Part shown: positions 50,324 through 58,849 of the stretch, piece after piece | How the letters are laid out: every line of letters starts with the position of its first letter | How positions within the stretch are numbered: the stretch's first letter is position 1 | The notes under the pieces: model-generated | The model's database searches: none | Told to the model about the DNA's origin: nothing | Seen by the model: the letters and a program-made list of their open reading frames with translations, nothing else | NCBI GenBank assembly: GCA_965602035.1 | Contig: OZ271919.1 | Coordinates: 2,666,001-2,730,000 of the forward strand | DNA: 64,000 nt | Origin: Natronospirillum sp965602035 | Lineage (GTDB): Bacteria > Pseudomonadota > Gammaproteobacteria > Pseudomonadales > Natronospirillaceae | Direction of reading: 5' to 3' | Position numbers and translations under genes: made by a program

Positions 50324-51586
50324 TCAGCGTGCTGTGCCGGCCAGTTGGCTGGCAATGGTTGCCAGTGATTGGCCACGGTCCATAGCCAGTTTACGCAGAA
50401 CACGGTGTGCCTCGTCATTGCTGATACCATGATCCCGCATGACCGTGGCAACCGCTTTCTCCAGCACTTTTCTTTCCTCGAGTGCAGCCCGGGCCCGGGT
50501 GAGCTCCGCCTCTGCCAGCGCCAGGCGGTTGTGTTCCTGCTGGACCAGATCAAACAGTGAATGGCCAAGTTTACGGTCGGCGCCTGATTGCTCCTGTCGC
50601 AGCGCCTTTCCCGGTTCGCAGATAACCATCACGTTGGCTGTATCGGCCGGTGCTGCGCTCAGCTCTTCCAGCAGGGTCGCCTGTTCACTCAACGATGCTT
50701 TCAATTGCTGATACCGTTCAACACAGCCTTGATGAAAGGCCCGCTCCAGCGAGTCCTCGAGCTGCTTGAAGGCGTCCAGTCGTTCCGTGATCAACTGGAA
50801 CCAGTGATCTGCCAGCGCCTCCGGGTCAGCCTGATGCAGGGCCTTCGGATGAGCCTGTCGGCGCAGGCGGTTGATCTCTTCTTCCCTCGGGTGACCAAGG
50901 ATAGCGTCCCATTCACCGATCACGTCCGAGCCCGCGAAATCGGTAAAAGTATCAAAACAGCGGGCCTGGGCGTCCTGCAGGTCAGCCATGCGGTGAGACA
51001 GGCCTGCCGGGAATTCAGCCTGCGCAAACCCGGCGGCCCCGGTTGCGCGCTCCTGGCCCGCGAATTCCTTACCGTTCATCAGGTGAACCAGGGCAATCAG
51101 ACGCTCCGCGAGCTCCGGGTCTGCGACCATTTCTGCGGCATCAAATACCACCTGAATCAGGCAACGGATGATTTGGCTGTAGTCATCGGCAATGGCAAGC
51201 GTGTCGAGCGCCTGTTGCTCTACCTGAGTGCGAAGCGCAGAAAGATGATCGAGCCGTAACAGGGCCATGGCAAGTCTCTGCAGTAACCGGCTGTCCACCG
51301 GGTTCTGCAGGAGATTGTCCTGAATATCGGCCAGCGCCCGATAAAAAGGGGTCAGCGCCATATCGGTTGCCGCCACCAGTTCGCGGCGCCGGGCACCGAA
51401 GTGTCGGCACTGTGAGCCCGTGAACAGGCAGGAGGCACCACGCTCGCGCTGGAGGTCGTGGACCAGTCCGGTGACCGCTGTCAGCACATTACCCATCATC
51501 AGAAAGGCTTCCATCTGATTCAGTTCGCACTGACGCGCAGCCAGCACAAAGTCGCCGGCACGGGGAGGAGTCTGCGTGGTTGTCAT
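50324..51586 (-). CDS. NIT-ANTAR nitrate/nitrite-responsive antiterminator, NasR-like
   Basis: A 420-residue regulator. Residues about 25-300 form an all-helical NIT nitrate/nitrite sensor (LVHDLQRERGASCLF, GKEFAGQERATGAAGFA). A coiled coil leads to a C-terminal ANTAR RNA-binding domain (about 355-410: RAALEERKVLEKAVATVM and ISNDEAHRVLRKLAMDR). In Klebsiella, NasR binds hexaloop hairpins in nas leaders and prevents termination. It is divergent from nirB, whose leader holds a terminator. The gene abuts the kinase stop with no gap. GGAG lies 6 bases before the ATG. Confidence 0.9.
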   Translation of the reverse strand: MTTTQTPPRAGDFVLAARQCELNQMEAFLMMGNVLTAVTGLVHDLQRERGASCLFTGSQCRHFGARRRELVAATDMALTPFYRALADIQDNLLQNPVDSRLLQRLAMALLRLDHLSALRTQVEQQALDTLAIADDYSQIIRCLIQVVFDAAEMVADPELAERLIALVHLMNGKEFAGQERATGAAGFAQAEFPAGLSHRMADLQDAQARCFDTFTDFAGSDVIGEWDAILGHPREEEINRLRRQAHPKALHQADPEALADHWFQLITERLDAFKQLEDSLERAFHQGCVERYQQLKASLSEQATLLEELSAAPADTANVMVICEPGKALRQEQSGADRKLGHSLFDLVQQEHNRLALAEAELTRARAALEERKVLEKAVATVMRDHGISNDEAHRVLRKLAMDRGQSLATIASQLAGTAR

Positions 51587-51701
51587 AGAACTCCGGATTC
51601 AGCAAATGCACTCGTTGATGATGTGATCCCGAGCAAGAGCCGGGCCAGCGACGGTTTTCACCACGGCACTGCCTGTCGGCCACGGCGATGTCCGGACTTG
51701 C

Positions 51702-51716
51702 GCACTACAGGGGTGC
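51702..51716 (+). promoter_or_regulatory. NtrC-like enhancer dyad
   Basis: GCAC-TACAGGG-GTGC has the GCAC-N7-GTGC spacing of the NtrC site (for example TGCACTATATTGGTGCA in E. coli glnA). It lies about 110 bases upstream of the -24 element. Two adjacent dyads, GCAC-N5-GTGC at 51725 and GCAC-N6-GTGC at 51750, have shorter spacing and are weaker candidates. Confidence 0.55.
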
Positions 51717-51824
51717 AGCCGTGCGCACTTACGGTGCGAATTTGCCAGCGCACGCGCGCGTGCGTAACGGGAAAACCGCCCTGAAGCCTGCTGCGCGCGG
51801 CGAGGGGTGCCGATCGTGCGACTC

Positions 51825-51840
51825 TGGCACAGACTTCGCA
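51825..51840 (+). promoter_or_regulatory. Sigma54-like promoter of nirBD
   Basis: TGGCACAGACTTCGCA has the GG (51826-51827) and GC (51838-51839) doublets 10 bases apart and a perfect TGGCACA -24 block. The -12 block TCGCA differs from TTGCA by one base. The expected start near 51851 gives a leader of about 97 nucleotides. Confidence 0.62.
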
Positions 51841-51865
51841 TCTCACAGGGCAGACAATTTGACGA

Positions 51866-51928
51866 TTGGCATTGGCGCCGGATTCGCTCCCCCTGTTTTT
51901 CATGGGGGCAGCGGGTCCGGCTTTTTTT
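51866..51928 (+). terminator. nirB leader attenuator with ANTAR-type hexaloop hairpin
   Basis: A hairpin TTGGC-[ATTGGC]-GCCGG (51866-51881) has a six-base loop with A at position 1 and G at 4, as in ANTAR RNA targets. Its 3' strand is the first five bases of a long terminator stem: 51877-51893 pairs with 51904-51921, followed by seven Ts (51922-51928). So the two structures exclude each other. I did not find a convincing first hairpin (P1) of the usual two-hairpin motif. Confidence 0.72.
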
Positions 51929-51947
51929 GTGCCATGCGGAGGCAACC

Positions 51948-54470
51948 ATGAGTGAAAAGACACTGATTATCGTAGGAAATGGCATGGTCGGGCACCATTT
52001 TCTGGAGCAGTTTGTGGCATCGCCCGCGGCGCGGCATACGCGCATTGTGGTGTTCGGTGAGGAAAAGCAACTGGCATATGATCGTGTACACCTCTCAGAG
52101 TACTTTACCGGATCCACCCACGCCGATCTGGCCATGGGCACGCCAGAGTGGTACCAGAGCAATGACGTAGAATTGCGCCTGAATGAACCGGTTCTGTCCA
52201 TCGACCGGGCGGGAAAAACCGTTACCACACGAAAAGGGACACTGGGCTACGACGATCTGGTGCTGGCAACCGGTTCCTATCCCTTTGTGCCGCCGATTGA
52301 CGGACATGATCGGGAACATTGCCTGGTCTACCGCACGCTGGATGACCTGGACGCAATCCGAACTAGCGCAGAAAACGCCCGGACGGGCGTGGTGGTCGGT
52401 GGCGGCCTGTTGGGGCTGGAAGCGGCCAATGCACTCAGAAACCTGGGCCTTGAAGCGCATGTCGTTGAATTCGCCCCACGACTGATGCCGGTACAGCTCG
52501 ACCCGGAAGGCGGGGCGTTGCTGCGGCGGAAAATCGAAACGCTCGGTGTGGCGGTACACACGGACAAGGCCACGCAACGCATCGTGCCGAGTGAGTCGTC
52601 GAGGCTGCAGATGCAGTTTGCGGACGACACCCATCTCGACACGGACCTCATTGTATTCTCCGCCGGTATTCGGCCGCAGGATACGCTGGCGCGGGCCTGT
52701 GGCCTTGAACTCGGTGAGCGTGGAGGCGTCGCTATCAACAACCGGTGCCAGACGTCCGACCCGTCAATACACGCTATTGGCGAATGCGCGGTCTGGAACG
52801 GACAGGTGTTCGGGCTGGTGGCGCCGGGTTATACCATGGCCCGCACACTGGCGGCGTCCCTGAACGATGACAACGACGCTGCATTCACCGGGGCGGACAT
52901 GAGCACCAAGCTCAAGCTGCTCGGCGTCGACGTCGGGTCCATCGGCGATGCGCATGCAGTGACTCCCGGTGCCCGCACCATTCGATACCAGGACGAACAC
53001 GCCGGCGTTTACCGGCGCCTTGTGATCAGTGAAGATGGCACGACTGCACTGGGTGCTATTCTGGTGGGTGACAACGCAACCTATGACACCCTGCTTCAAT
53101 ACACCCAGAACGGGATCAAACTGCCGGAGCAGCCGGAATCGCTGATACTGCCGGAGAGCGAAGGCGGCGCGCCGGCATTGGGGCCGGATGCATTACCCGA
53201 GTCGGCCTCCATCTGTTCCTGCCACAATGTCACCAAGGGCGACATCTGTAGCGCGCTCGATGCCGGCTGCGGCGACCTCGGCAGCGTCAAAGCGGAAACC
53301 AGGGCCAGTAGCGGCTGTGGCGGCTGTGCCGCATTGCTCAAGTCCGTGGTGGACAGCGAGCTCGAAAACCGGGGTATTGAAGTCAGCAAGGACATCTGTG
53401 AGCACTTCCCCTACAGCCGGCAGGACCTCTTCAACCTCATCAAGGTAAACGGCATCCGCTCGTTCCGCAGCCTGATTCAGCAATATGGGTCCGGACACGG
53501 CTGTGATATCTGCAAGCCGGCGGTCGGGTCGATTCTGGCCACCGTCTGGAACGACCATGTGCTGGCCACTGATAACGTCCCCCTGCAGGATACCAACGAT
53601 ACGTTTCTGGCCAATATGCAGCGCAACGGCACCTATTCCATTGTGCCGCGCGTGCCGGGCGGAGAAATTACCCCCGACAAGCTCATCGTGCTGGGCGAGG
53701 TGGCGCGCGACTTCGACCTGTACACCAAGATCACCGGCGCCCAGCGCGTGGATCTGTTCGGCGCCACGCTGAGCGAACTGCCGGAGATCTGGGAACGCCT
53801 CATCGACGCCGGCTTTGAAACTGGCCATGCCTACGGCAAGGCACTGCGCACGGTGAAATCCTGTGTCGGCAATACCTGGTGCCGCTACGGCGTGCAGGAC
53901 AGCGTGGGCATGGCGATCACCCTGGAGAACCGCTACAAGGGCCTGCGTGCACCGCACAAGGTCAAAATGGCGGTCTCCGGCTGCACCCGGGAGTGCGCTG
54001 AAGCCCAGAGCAAGGATTTCGGCGTCATTGCCACCGAGAGAGGCTGGAACCTGTATGTATGCGGCAACGGCGGCATGCGCCCACGGCACGGGGACCTGTT
54101 CGCGACGGACCTGTCTGATGAAGCGCTGATCCGCACAATTGACCGGATTGTCATGTTCTACGTGCGCACTGCGGATCGCCTGCAACGAACCAGTGTCTGG
54201 ATGGAGAACCTGGAAGGGGGCCTGGATTACCTGAAACAGGTTGTTCTGGAAGACAGCCTGGGGATTGCTCACGAGCTGGAGGCTGATATGCAGCACATCG
54301 TTGACACCTACCGGTGTGAATGGAAAGCGACTCTGGAAGACCCGGAAAAACGGGCCCGCTTCCGCGAATTCGTAAACGCTCCGCAGAAGAAGGACCCGGT
54401 GCAACAGTGGACGGTGGAGCGTGACCAGCGCCGGCCCGCCGACGAGCGGGTACTCGCCACGGAGTCGTAA
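51948..54470 (+). CDS. nirB: Assimilatory nitrite reductase [NAD(P)H] large subunit
   Basis: An 840-residue flavo-siroheme enzyme reducing nitrite to ammonium. GGAGG precedes ATG 51948. In order: FAD-binding IIVGNGMVGHHFLEQF, second nucleotide site VVVGGGLLGLEAANAL near 150, a BFD-type [2Fe-2S] region with CSCHNVTKGD and GCGGCAALL near 425-460, and the siroheme/[4Fe-4S] half with SCVGNTWCR and CTRECAEAQSKDFG near 640-690. The position after the leader attenuator and before nirD indicates control by nitrogen status and nitrate or nitrite. Confidence 0.95.
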   Translation: MSEKTLIIVGNGMVGHHFLEQFVASPAARHTRIVVFGEEKQLAYDRVHLSEYFTGSTHADLAMGTPEWYQSNDVELRLNEPVLSIDRAGKTVTTRKGTLGYDDLVLATGSYPFVPPIDGHDREHCLVYRTLDDLDAIRTSAENARTGVVVGGGLLGLEAANALRNLGLEAHVVEFAPRLMPVQLDPEGGALLRRKIETLGVAVHTDKATQRIVPSESSRLQMQFADDTHLDTDLIVFSAGIRPQDTLARACGLELGERGGVAINNRCQTSDPSIHAIGECAVWNGQVFGLVAPGYTMARTLAASLNDDNDAAFTGADMSTKLKLLGVDVGSIGDAHAVTPGARTIRYQDEHAGVYRRLVISEDGTTALGAILVGDNATYDTLLQYTQNGIKLPEQPESLILPESEGGAPALGPDALPESASICSCHNVTKGDICSALDAGCGDLGSVKAETRASSGCGGCAALLKSVVDSELENRGIEVSKDICEHFPYSRQDLFNLIKVNGIRSFRSLIQQYGSGHGCDICKPAVGSILATVWNDHVLATDNVPLQDTNDTFLANMQRNGTYSIVPRVPGGEITPDKLIVLGEVARDFDLYTKITGAQRVDLFGATLSELPEIWERLIDAGFETGHAYGKALRTVKSCVGNTWCRYGVQDSVGMAITLENRYKGLRAPHKVKMAVSGCTRECAEAQSKDFGVIATERGWNLYVCGNGGMRPRHGDLFATDLSDEALIRTIDRIVMFYVRTADRLQRTSVWMENLEGGLDYLKQVVLEDSLGIAHELEADMQHIVDTYRCEWKATLEDPEKRARFREFVNAPQKKDPVQQWTVERDQRRPADERVLATES

Positions 54471-54509
54471 TGCGATCTACTGCCCTTGCCAACATTGAGG
54501 AGATTTTTT

Positions 54510-54878
54510 ATGCAAGATTGGACGAACTGGGAAGCCGTATGCACGGTCAACGACCTCGTACCCGAGTCCGGCATTGCGGTCTGGACCAGTGCCGGGCCAA
54601 TTGCCCTGTTCTATATGCCCCACCACTGGCCGGCGCTGTTCGCCGTTGATCATTACGATCCATTCAGTGGTGCTGATGTGATTGCCCGTGGGATTACGGG
54701 CGACCTCAGAGGCCAGCCGGTAGTGGCTTCACCACTTTACAAGCAGCATTTCAGTCTGCGCTCGGGCCGCTGCCTTGAAGACGAGTCCGTAACCCTGCAC
54801 ACCTACCCGGTGCTGCTGGATGGCGACCGGATCCAGCTCGGGGTGCCGGCTGCGCCGTCCATGGCAACAGCGGCATGA
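54510..54878 (+). CDS. nirD: Nitrite reductase small subunit NirD
   Basis: A 122-residue Rieske-fold subunit. GAGGAG before ATG 54510 fixes the start. It keeps the NirD pattern of WEAVCTVNDLVPESGIAV, then IARGITGDLRGQPVVASPLYKQHFSLRSG. The Cys/His ligands of true Rieske clusters are absent, as expected for NirD. It partners NirB. It ends 1 base before the convergent gap gene. Confidence 0.93.
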   Translation: MQDWTNWEAVCTVNDLVPESGIAVWTSAGPIALFYMPHHWPALFAVDHYDPFSGADVIARGITGDLRGQPVVASPLYKQHFSLRSGRCLEDESVTLHTYPVLLDGDRIQLGVPAAPSMATAA

Positions 54879-54879
54879 G

Positions 54880-55887
54880 TCACCGGGGTGCCGCGCCAAC
54901 GCGCATCGCCAGCTCGGCGGTGCGGTTGGCATAGCCCCATTCGTTATCGTACCAGGCATAAATTTTGACCTGGGTCCCGTTGACCACCATGGTTGATAGC
55001 GCATCGATGATGCTCGATCGCGGATCTGTGCGGTAGTCAACGGATACCAGTGGGCGCTCCTCGTACCCGAGAATATCCTTCAGCTCGCCCTCTGCCGCCT
55101 CTCGCAACAGAGTGTTTACTTCTTCTGCGCTGGTCGGGCGGCCCACCTCAAAAACACAGTCCGTCAGCGACGCGTTGGCCAGCGGCACCCGCACCGCGTG
55201 TCCGTTCAGTTTGCCGGTCAGTTCAGGGAAGATCTGGGTAATGGCTTTTGCCGAGCCGGTTGTAGTGGGTATCAGACTGCTGCCACTGGCACGCGCCCGG
55301 CGCAAGTCTTTGTGCGGTGTGTCGAGAATCGACTGCGTGTTGGTCAGGTCATGAATAGTGGTGATCGACCCGTGCAGGATACCCAGCTTTTCATGGATCA
55401 CCTTGACCACCGGCGCCAGACAGTTGGTGGTGCAGGAGGCTGCAGTCACAATGCGATGCAGTGATGGGTCATAAGTGTCGTCGTTGACCCCGACCACGAT
55501 ATTGGCCACGTCATCACTCTTCACCGGAGCGGATACAACCACTCGGGGCACGCCCTGATCGAGATAGGGCTCCAGGCTTTCTCGTTTTGTCATTTTGCCA
55601 CTGGCTTCAATGACTACATCGCAACCGGACCAGTCGGTGTCAGCGAGCGATCTGTTCTGCGCGCATGCGACCTGAGTGCCGTTGATGAGCAGCTTTTCGC
55701 CATCGCTCCCAGCTTCGTGGTGCCAGCGCCCATGGACCGAATCGAAATTCAGAAGGTGTGCGAATGACGCGGCATCGGCCGCCGGGTCATTGATGTGGAC
55801 AAACTCAACGTCGGGGCGGTCAAACCCCGCGCGAAAGGCAAGGCGCCCGATGCGCCCGAAGCCGTTGATGCCAATGCGGACAGTCAT
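54880..55887 (-). CDS. gap: Glyceraldehyde-3-phosphate dehydrogenase, type I
   Basis: A 335-residue enzyme. The Rossmann start is IGINGFGRIGRLAFR, the catalytic Cys is in AASCTTNCLAP near 152, and the conserved WYDNEWGYANR lies near 315. Residue 33 is an aspartate-rich turn (VHINDPA), so NAD is the likely cofactor. It converts glyceraldehyde-3-phosphate to 1,3-bisphosphoglycerate. It stands alone, convergent with nirD, and unrelated to the nitrate genes. Confidence 0.95.
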   Translation of the reverse strand: MTVRIGINGFGRIGRLAFRAGFDRPDVEFVHINDPAADAASFAHLLNFDSVHGRWHHEAGSDGEKLLINGTQVACAQNRSLADTDWSGCDVVIEASGKMTKRESLEPYLDQGVPRVVVSAPVKSDDVANIVVGVNDDTYDPSLHRIVTAASCTTNCLAPVVKVIHEKLGILHGSITTIHDLTNTQSILDTPHKDLRRARASGSSLIPTTTGSAKAITQIFPELTGKLNGHAVRVPLANASLTDCVFEVGRPTSAEEVNTLLREAAEGELKDILGYEERPLVSVDYRTDPRSSIIDALSTMVVNGTQVKIYAWYDNEWGYANRTAELAMRVGAAPR

Positions 55888-56054
55888 GGTGTTCCCCCGA
55901 GTTTTTTGAATAGATTACACCCAAGGCCTTCATAATATTGCAATCAGATGAACGCATCGTGACAGTGGACTGAAACTGTACCTGCGGATCGCTGACCGAT
56001 TGCGTAGGTGACGGCATGCCGGGCCGGAAAATGAACAGCACACAGGGGTTAACA

Positions 56055-57242
56055 ATGACCGCATCCACGGCATCTCAGGGTACAGCCTGGGAAGTCTTCA
56101 AGGCGTTCCTGTTTCTGGGCTTTACTTCCTTCGGTGGCCCGGTTGCACACCTTGGTTATTTCCGCACGGAGTTTGTCGATAAGCGGCATTGGATGAGTGA
56201 GAAGAACTACGCGGAACTGGTGGCGCTGTGTCAGTTTCTGCCCGGTCCGGCCAGCAGCCAGGTTGGTTTTGCGATCGGTCTGAGCCGTGCCGGGGCCCTG
56301 GGCGCTCTGGTCGCGTTTACAGCGTTTACTCTGCCTTCTGCGGTCGCGCTGGTCCTGTTTGCACTGGGCGCCGGACAATTGGCCAACTCCGCAGGTGCCG
56401 GGCTGATTGATGGCCTCAAGATCGTGGCGGTCGCCATCGTTGCACACGCGGTCTGGGGCATGGCGCGGAATCTGTGTCCGGACCGCACCCGCACAGCCAT
56501 CGCTCTGGTGTCGTTGGCCATCGTGTTTGCGGCGCCCGGTCCGCTTGCCCAGGTCGGTGCTATTGTGATTGGAGCAGGCCTTGGCTGGTGGTTCTGCACG
56601 CCCGATGACGGCCACGGCGTATCCGGCGTTGCCTTCGGTGTGTCGCGGCGTATCGCGGTCGGTTGTGCCGTTCTCTTTGCACTTCTTCTGGCTGGTCTGC
56701 CCGTACTGGCAGGCATGGGCGAGTCCATGGCCATCGCGGTGATAGACGCGTTCTACCGGGCCGGTGCGCTGGTGTTCGGCGGGGGCCATGTGGTCCTGCC
56801 ACTGCTTCAGGCGGAAGTGGTGCCACCCGGATGGGTCACCGAGAACGCCTTTCTCTCCGGTTACGGGGCGGCCCAGGCCGTGCCGGGCCCATTGTTTACT
56901 TTTTCTGCCTATCTCGGCTTTGAAAGTTTCGGGCTGGTGGGTGCGCTTGCCGCGCTACTCGCGGTGTTCGTTCCCGGCTTTCTGCTCCTGATTGCGGTAC
57001 TGCCATTCTGGGATCACTTCCGCAGCGTGAATTCGGTGCAATCTATCATGCAGGGCGCCAATGCGGCCGTTGTCGGCCTTCTTGGTGCGGCGCTGTATCA
57101 GCCGGTATGGACCAGTGCCATAACCGGGCCTGGTCCGTTCTTTCTCGCCGTGACCGGGTTTCTGATGCTGACAGTATGGCGAACATCAGCACTCTGGGTG
57201 GTTATTCTGGTCGGGTGCGGTGGCTGGGCGCTAACGCTTTGA
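56055..57242 (+). CDS. chrA: Chromate transporter ChrA
   Basis: A 395-residue membrane protein with two CHR domains. The start at ATG 56055 follows AGGGG by 7 bases; 13 upstream codons are unlikely. Signatures are FTSFGGPVAHLGYF near 20, LPGPASSQVGFAIG near 60, FGGGHVVLPLLQAE near 245 and AVPGPLFTFSAYLG near 285. It exports chromate or related oxyanions in exchange for protons. No regulator is adjacent. Confidence 0.92.
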   Translation: MTASTASQGTAWEVFKAFLFLGFTSFGGPVAHLGYFRTEFVDKRHWMSEKNYAELVALCQFLPGPASSQVGFAIGLSRAGALGALVAFTAFTLPSAVALVLFALGAGQLANSAGAGLIDGLKIVAVAIVAHAVWGMARNLCPDRTRTAIALVSLAIVFAAPGPLAQVGAIVIGAGLGWWFCTPDDGHGVSGVAFGVSRRIAVGCAVLFALLLAGLPVLAGMGESMAIAVIDAFYRAGALVFGGGHVVLPLLQAEVVPPGWVTENAFLSGYGAAQAVPGPLFTFSAYLGFESFGLVGALAALLAVFVPGFLLLIAVLPFWDHFRSVNSVQSIMQGANAAVVGLLGAALYQPVWTSAITGPGPFFLAVTGFLMLTVWRTSALWVVILVGCGGWALTL

Positions 57243-57353
57243 TCAGTCGCCAGTGCAGTGTGTTCGGCTGGTGTTTATATCAGACCTTCTTTATGCTAAT
57301 ACCTGCCACACAGGGATAATCAATCATAATAATCGACAGTTGAGGCGTCCGGG

Positions 57354-58112
57354 ATGTACAGCCTTGCCATTAAACACGCTCTTGTCGGAGCGGCGCTTTG
57401 TCTGACAGCCGGTACGCTGCCGGCGGTAGATCTCGATCGTCTGACGTTCATTACAGAAGATTACCCGCCCTACAATTACGAACGAGGCGGTGAACTGCGG
57501 GGGCAGTCCGTTCAGGTGCTTGAAGCCATGCTGGACGAATCGGGGAGTGAGCAGACCCTCGATGACGTTCGCGTGCTACCCTGGGCGCGGGGTTATGAAA
57601 CCACCTTGCATGAACCCAATGCAGTGCTTTTTTCGACCACCCGAACGAAAAACCGTGAAAACCTGTTTAACTGGGTTGGTCCCCTGGCGGCCGACCGCGT
57701 AGTGCTTCTGGCACGCCGTGACGCCGGAATCGACATTCAAACCATAGATGCCCTGCGCGAATCCGATTACCAGATCGTGGTGATTCAGGAGGATATCGGC
57801 GCCCAGCGTCTGGAAGAGGCGGGCGTTGACAGCGATCAGGTGCGTACTGCTATTGATAACGTCAGTGCCCTGAACATGCTGGCGGCTGGCCGGGTTGACC
57901 TGTGGGCATACGACGAAGAGGTGGCTCACTGGCTGATGGGGGAGCACGGTATCGACTACCGCCAGTTTGAATCGGTGTACACGCTGAGCGAAGCCTACCT
58001 GTATTTTGCGGTGAATCCGGAAACCGACCCGGCACTGGTCAATGGCATGCAGTCACTGCTGGATCGCCTGCGCGACGAGGGCGCCGTTCGACCTGTGAGG
58101 CGCTGGCAATGA
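57354..58112 (+). CDS. Periplasmic substrate-binding protein (SBP_bac_3-like), first of two
   Basis: A 252-residue family-3-type binding protein. A signal peptide covers residues 1-24 (VGAALCLTAGTLPA). The mature start LTFITEDYPPYNYERGGELRGQ is characteristic of amino-acid-type binding proteins. The gene ends in an ATGA overlap with a paralogue, which in turn overlaps a diguanylate cyclase. No ABC permease or ATPase is present, so it probably serves signalling. The ligand is unknown; the ligand-contact Asp/Arg pair typical of amino-acid receptors is not obvious. Confidence 0.87.
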   Translation: MYSLAIKHALVGAALCLTAGTLPAVDLDRLTFITEDYPPYNYERGGELRGQSVQVLEAMLDESGSEQTLDDVRVLPWARGYETTLHEPNAVLFSTTRTKNRENLFNWVGPLAADRVVLLARRDAGIDIQTIDALRESDYQIVVIQEDIGAQRLEEAGVDSDQVRTAIDNVSALNMLAAGRVDLWAYDEEVAHWLMGEHGIDYRQFESVYTLSEAYLYFAVNPETDPALVNGMQSLLDRLRDEGAVRPVRRWQ

Positions 58113-58849
58113 GTCGACTTGCTCACTGGTATTTGGGGTTGTTCTGTCTGTTGTGTGCGTTATCGGCAACGGCCGAGGACGTGATATTCAATACAGAGGA
58201 CTACCCGCCTTATAATTTCATCAATGCATCGGATGAGTTGGATGGGGTCTCCACGAGGCTGCTTCAGCGAGCCGTGGATGGATTGGGCAAGGACGTCACC
58301 TTCCGGCTCGTTCCATGGGCACGGGCGATCACCGAGGCACGTCTTCGTGAGAACGTCTGTGTCTACTCCACATCCCGTACGCCCGAACGCGAACAACAGT
58401 TCCAGTGGATAGGGCCATTGATCGAGTCCAGTTGGGCGGCTTTTTCCATCAACGAATCGGTGGCGGATTCGGTCGACTCCCTGGATGACCTGCGGAATTA
58501 CAGGGTGGGTAGCTTCCGTGAGGATGCGGTGGGCCTGTACGTTGAGAGCCGGGGGGTACCCGTGATCTGGGCGTCGAGGGACCCTGAAAACCTCTTGCGG
58601 CTTGAAGCCGGGCTGATCGACGTATGGGTAACCGGTGCCGATGTGGCGGAGTTCGTGGCTGGCAATGCCAGCACGGACCTCACCCGATTATTCACCTTTG
58701 CTCAATCCAGGCTGTATCTGGCCTGCCACCCCTCGGTGGATGGACAATGGCTGGCTCAGTTGCAACAGGCGATAGACCGATTGAAGGAACAGGGTGTGGA
58801 CAGGGAAATGCGTGAGGCAGTAAACACGTTGCAGAGGGATGAACCATGA
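58109..58849 (+). CDS. Periplasmic substrate-binding protein (SBP_bac_3-like), second of two
   Basis: A 246-residue paralogue of the preceding protein. A signal peptide runs to about residue 22 (LLCALSATA), followed by FNTEDYPPYNFINASDELDG. The EDYPPYN motif is identical in both proteins, while the rest has diverged. It overlaps both neighbours by ATGA, making a strictly co-translated three-gene unit with the cyclase. The single pair of cysteines (about 92 and 210) could form a disulfide. Confidence 0.87.
   Translation: MSRLAHWYLGLFCLLCALSATAEDVIFNTEDYPPYNFINASDELDGVSTRLLQRAVDGLGKDVTFRLVPWARAITEARLRENVCVYSTSRTPEREQQFQWIGPLIESSWAAFSINESVADSVDSLDDLRNYRVGSFREDAVGLYVESRGVPVIWASRDPENLLRLEAGLIDVWVTGADVAEFVAGNASTDLTRLFTFAQSRLYLACHPSVDGQWLAQLQQAIDRLKEQGVDREMREAVNTLQRDEP

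Larger units (their letters stand above)
51587..51947 (+). other. nirB regulatory leader region
   Basis: This 361-base divergent region between the NIT-ANTAR gene and nirB has no coding sequence. From left to right it holds an NtrC-like dyad (51702-51716) and two further GCAC...GTGC dyads (51725-51737 and 51750-51763), a sigma54-like -24/-12 element (51825-51840), a hexaloop hairpin (51866-51881), and a leader terminator with seven Ts (51877-51928), 19 bases before the nirB ATG. Confidence 0.65.

Noticed and set aside
51820..51865. A first (P1) ANTAR hairpin upstream of the nirB hexaloop
   Set aside because: I tested loops with A1 and G4 in this stretch; stems were two or three pairs with mismatches, so no P1 is claimed.
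53193..54404. 403-codon open frame antisense to nirB
   Set aside because: It is a mirror of the third-position bias of nirB; no ribosome site, no recognisable motif, and nirB is certain.
54880..55887. gap as part of the nitrate operon
   Set aside because: It is convergent with nirD and has no leader or promoter of the same kind.
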